From Dactylorhiza incarnata (lineage: Eukaryota; Streptophyta; Magnoliopsida; Asparagales; Orchidaceae): a DNA stretch of 64,000 bases. The DNA lies in the NCBI GenBank assembly GCA_033032865.1, contig JAWHQI010000170.1, forward strand, positions 1,485,001 to 1,549,000, in the 5' to 3' direction. The position numbers and the translations under genes were made by a program. The notes under the pieces are model-generated. The model saw nothing but the letters and a program-made list of their open reading frames with translations, had not been told where the DNA came from and did no database searches. Of the stretch, positions 60,395 through 64,000 are shown piece after piece (position 1 is the stretch's first letter; every line of letters begins with the position of its first letter).

Positions 60395-63300
60395 ACAGTG
60401 GTGCAAGCCACAACTTTATTTCGGTGGACCTCGTGACTCGCCTTCAGCTCCCCACCAATCCGAGTGCGGCCTTTCTCGCTCACCTGGGGGATGGCCGACG
60501 GTCCAGGACAGGCAGCCTCTGTGACGGCCTTCCGTTTTTTGTGGGCACCAACAATGCGACCGCAAATTTTATGTCTTTCTCTTGGGCGGCAAGGGTGTGA
60601 TCCTCGGTATTGCATGGCTCCAGACTCTGGACGATATTCACCACAATTGGGCTTCAATGCGGATGACTTTCCAGTGGGCCGACCGGCCTTGCACACTCGT
60701 GGGGATACTTCCTTACAACGCCTTGCTGTCTCCGCACGCGCGACTCAACACATGACCTCCGCAGCTTTCCAGGACTTGTGGCACCTCACCTCGACGGTCC
60801 ATCGCATACCGCCGACCTCGGCCTCCCCGCCCCCCGAGCTCTCCTTCCTCTTGGATACATTTGCCGATGTACTCTCATTCTGGGCCTGACACCCCACCGC
60901 TCCACCGATCACTCTATTCCACTACAAGAGGGCACCAAAGCGATCTCAGTTCGCCCTTACCGATATGGCCATATCCATAAGGATGAGATCGTGTGTCTAG
61001 TGTCCGATATGTTGTCAGTCGGCCTTATCCGTCCCAGTGCTAGCCCCTTTTCTAGCCCAGTCCTTCTTGTGCGCAAGAAAGACGGCAGCTGTCGCTTCTG
61101 TATGGATTATCGGCCGCTCAACAAAGCTACCGTGCCCGATAAATACCCCATACCAGTCATCCAAGAGCTTTTGGACGAGTTGAGCAGCGCCACCATTTTC
61201 TCTGAGATCGATCTCCGATCCGGATACCATTAAATCCGGGTGCGTGCTTTAGATATTCATAAGACTACATTCCACACTCATGACGGGCACTACGAGTTTC
61301 TGGTCATGCCCTTCGGCCTGCCCAACGACCCGACTACTTTTCAGGCGGCTATGAACGACATCTTTCGCCCGGTACTTCGTAAGTTTGTTATGGTGTTCTT
61401 CGATGATATTCTTGTATACTGTTTGACCTGGCAGGACCATTGCCGCCATCTGGAGCTTACTTTGGCCACCCAGCGACGTCACTCGCTAGTCGCCAATCTG
61501 AAGAAATGCGCATTCGGCTAGCGCGAGATCTCATACCTGGGCCATACAATGTCGACTCGGGGAGTGTTCAAGGACCCGGACAAGGCCTGGGCGATTGTGC
61601 AGTGTCCGCAACCTCGTACAATGCGGGTTGTCCGAGCATTTCCGGGTCTGACCGACTATTATCGTCGATTCATCCGAGACTACGACACATTAGCTCTGCC
61701 TCATACACGCCTGCTTCACAAGTCCACCGACACCACGTTCCATTGGCCCCCGGAGGCAGCCATCGCATTCTCGGCCTTAGTGACCTCCCCGGTTCTGTCC
61801 ATGCTAAACTTCTTACAATCATTCACGGTGGAGTGCGACGCCTCGGGTACCGGTGTTGGGGCGGTTCTTATGCAGGCTGGCCGGCCCATTGCGTACTTCA
61901 GCCGACCCTTCTCCACCACCGCCCGCTCCCGTTTTGCTTACGATTGTGTTGGTAGTCCAACATTGGCGGCCCTATCTGCTCGGCCGACAGTTTGTGGTCC
62001 GGACGGACCATCACAGCCTCCGTTATCTTCTAAGTCAGAAGATGACCACTCCCACGCAGCAAGTTTGTGCGGCAAAACTTTTGGGTTACGATTTCACTGT
62101 GGAGTTTCGCTCGGGCAAGTCCAACGTTGCGGCGGACGCACTTTCTCGCCAGTCAGGTGCAACAGAATTGACAACCATATCTCGGTCCGTGTGGCAAGAG
62201 GCTTGGATACCTTACAGAGTGAGGTGGAATCTGACCCAATACTGTGCGCATTCATCGACTGCCTACGTACTGATGCGTCCGCGTGTCCTCCATGTACCCT
62301 TGTGGGGGGTCTGCTACTATATCGGGGCCGCATGGTACTTTCGGTTTCGTTTCCTAGCATTCCACTCTTTCTCGCCGAGTACCACGCCACACCAGCCGCC
62401 GTCCATGCCGCTGCCTTCCGCACTTATCGCCGCATAGCTGCGACCCTTTATTGGCGGGGCATGATGCGCCAGGTGGAGAACTATGTTGCCGCCTGCTTGG
62501 TCTGCCAACGCTCTAAGTACGAGGCCATGTTTCTAGGAGGCCTCTTGCAACCTTTGCCCTGCCCGACCTCATCTGGGAAGATTTGGCGATGAACTTCATT
62601 ACGCGGCTTCCTCGTTCCTTAGGGTACGACTGCATTCTCGTGGTGGTGGACCGTTTGTCCAAGTACGACAACTTCTTCCACTACAACATCCTTTTACAGC
62701 ACCTTTGGTGGCCATTGCTTTCATTTCAGGGGTGGCACCTCCATGGGTTTCCCCGCTTGATCGTTAGTGATCGTGATCCAGTCTTCATGAGTGACTTTTG
62801 GCAGGAGTTATTTAAGATTCAGGGGACATAGTTCCGATGAGTTCAGCCTACCATCTACAGATGGATAGCCAATCCGAGGTCAACTGTTGCCTTGAGTCAT
62901 ACTTACGATGGTTCACATCGGACCGACCACGAGATTAGAGCAAGTGGTTGGGATGGGCAGAATTCTCTTACAACACCGCCTTTCACCACTCCGCCGACAT
63001 GAATCCCTTCCAGGCCGTATACGGCCGCCCACCATTCAGCACCTTCCGGGGAATGCCATATGGGGGCCGTGAGAGATCTACTTAGAGATCGTGACGAGAC
63101 ACTCAGGCTACTGAAGGCCCACCTCCACGTGGCTCAACAGAAGATGATCCACCACGCCAACAAACATCTCTGTCATGTGCAGTTTCAGATTGGAGACTCC
63201 GTGTTCGTCACGCTCCGCCCCACCGCCTGTCCTCCGTCGCACAACGGGGACACTCGAAGTTGTCCGCCCATTTCTACAGGCCTTTCGAGGTGATCACACG

Positions 63301-63682
63301 AATCGGCGAGGTGGCCTATCGGTTCCGCCTTCCCCACAGCAGGATCCATCCCATGTTTCACGTCTCGCAACTTAAACAGGTGATGGGGGGCCACACCATC
63401 GAAGTCTCTTTACCATCCACCTTTGGACCGGATAACACCGTCTTGTACCTTCCCGAATCCATCTTGGACTGTACATCCGATCAGGCAACCAGTTGTGAGC
63501 AGGTGTTGGTAGCTTGGCAGCTACGCCCTCAGTCATACACGTGGTGGGACCGCGACAACTTCCACACTCAATTTCTGGAATTTTGCCTTGAGGACAAGGC
63601 AAAATTTCCAGATGGAGGTATTGTTACGGAGGAGGAGAACGACTCGACGAGCGAAGGCGTCGCGACTACTTGGCAGGTTTAA
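60379..63682 (+). pseudogene. pol: Pol of the decayed chromovirus
   Basis: The frame is broken at many points but the order is complete: protease MIDSGASHNFISVDLVTRLQ (60388); RT with [20 protein letters not shown] (about 61078) and a stop at 61231-61233; RT catalytic FFDDILVY (about 61399); and RNase H with VECDASGTGVGAVLMQAG (61829). The HHCC remnant ends in CLVCQRSKYEA, and integrase follows with LVVVDRLSKYD and VSDRDPVFMSDFWQEL. After a stop at about 62830 come damaged pieces, then a chromodomain-side tail FCLEDKAKFPDGGIVT that enters the 3' LTR and stops at 63682. Confidence 0.88.
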
Positions 63683-63918
63683 TTCTCGGAGGCCAAATAC
63701 GGATAAGACAAATTGACGGCGCGACTCCTCATTTATCTCTTTTAGTATTATTTACAGCTTTTGCTACTTTGTGAGGGCTCCCCTCTCTTGTATCTTTATT
63801 TTTTATCTTGGAAGTTTGGACTTGGAATTGGAGGCTAGAGTTGACAAGAGGATCTCCTCTTGGGTATTTTGCTAAGTAATTTCAGTATTCTTCTACCGCT
63901 GAACCCTAAGGTGTAACA
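63622..63918 (+). repeat. 3' LTR of the decayed chromovirus
   Basis: 297 bp, TGTTACGGAGG to GGTGTAACA. Confidence 0.9.
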
Positions 63919-64000
63919 TGTTGCCTTGCATATTGTTTACTCACACATGTCAACTACATGGATTCACCACATTGTTTGCTTGCATACGTGAACTGCCTGC

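Larger units (their letters stand above)
58649..63918 (+). mobile_element. Decayed Reina-like chromovirus in GET4 intron 5
   Basis: 5.27 kb with LTRs 58649-58955 and 63622-63918 and a perfect TGTTG duplication (58644-58648 and 63919-63923). All domains from gag to the chromodomain-side tail can be followed on the plus strand, with many stops and shifts. The LTRs differ at many sites and by small indels, so it is clearly older than the element at 26622-32288. Its gag is of the same family as that of the gag-protease element at 37716-40422. Confidence 0.93.

Overview
The window is nuclear DNA from a flowering plant with a repeat-rich genome. The only convincing host gene is a plus-strand homologue of GET4 (TRC35), the cytosolic adaptor of the guided-entry pathway for tail-anchored membrane proteins. 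Five exons are visible (21164-21220, 21375-21454, 21768-21846, 25879-25960, 55324-55480). They join in frame for 151 codons, and the gene continues past the right edge. Intron 4 is 29,363 bp and is mostly retrotransposons; intron 5 exceeds 8.5 kb and also carries elements. The sequence does not allow a species call.

Left part (1-21 kb). After an unassigned left edge and a GC-rich minisatellite lies a Ty1/Copia element on the minus strand (1240-17631, both LTRs present). It was split inside reverse transcriptase by a 9.2-kb Ty3/Gypsy element of Tat type (4201-13427, target duplication CTATG). The Tat element has LTRs of about 1.66 kb built on palindromic GC-rich repeats. It encodes gag and protease only, then carries about 105-bp tandem repeats and an antisense ORF with a Transposase_28-like domain. 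It has no RT, RNase H or integrase, so it must be non-autonomous.

Gene part (21-64 kb). Intron 3 holds two Tourist-like MITE-type insertions. Intron 4 holds, in order: a young Reina-like chromovirus (26622-32288, target duplication CTCCA); a related solo LTR (33555-33865); an old chromovirus (36060-43194) interrupted by a gag-protease element (37716-40422); a small Gypsy derivative (43398-50710) that received a hAT insertion, a TG..TA solo LTR and a Copia solo LTR inside that one; and another small Gypsy derivative (51645-54944) whose 5' LTR received a further solo LTR (51855-53042). Intron 5 holds another TG..TA solo LTR (55646-57798) and a decayed full-length chromovirus (58649-63918, target duplication TGTTG).

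Most element boundaries were set by matching terminal repeats and 5-bp (LTR), 8-bp (hAT) or 3-bp (Tourist-like) target duplications. Nothing looks bacterial, organellar or viral in the strict sense. I saw no tRNA, rRNA or CRISPR array.
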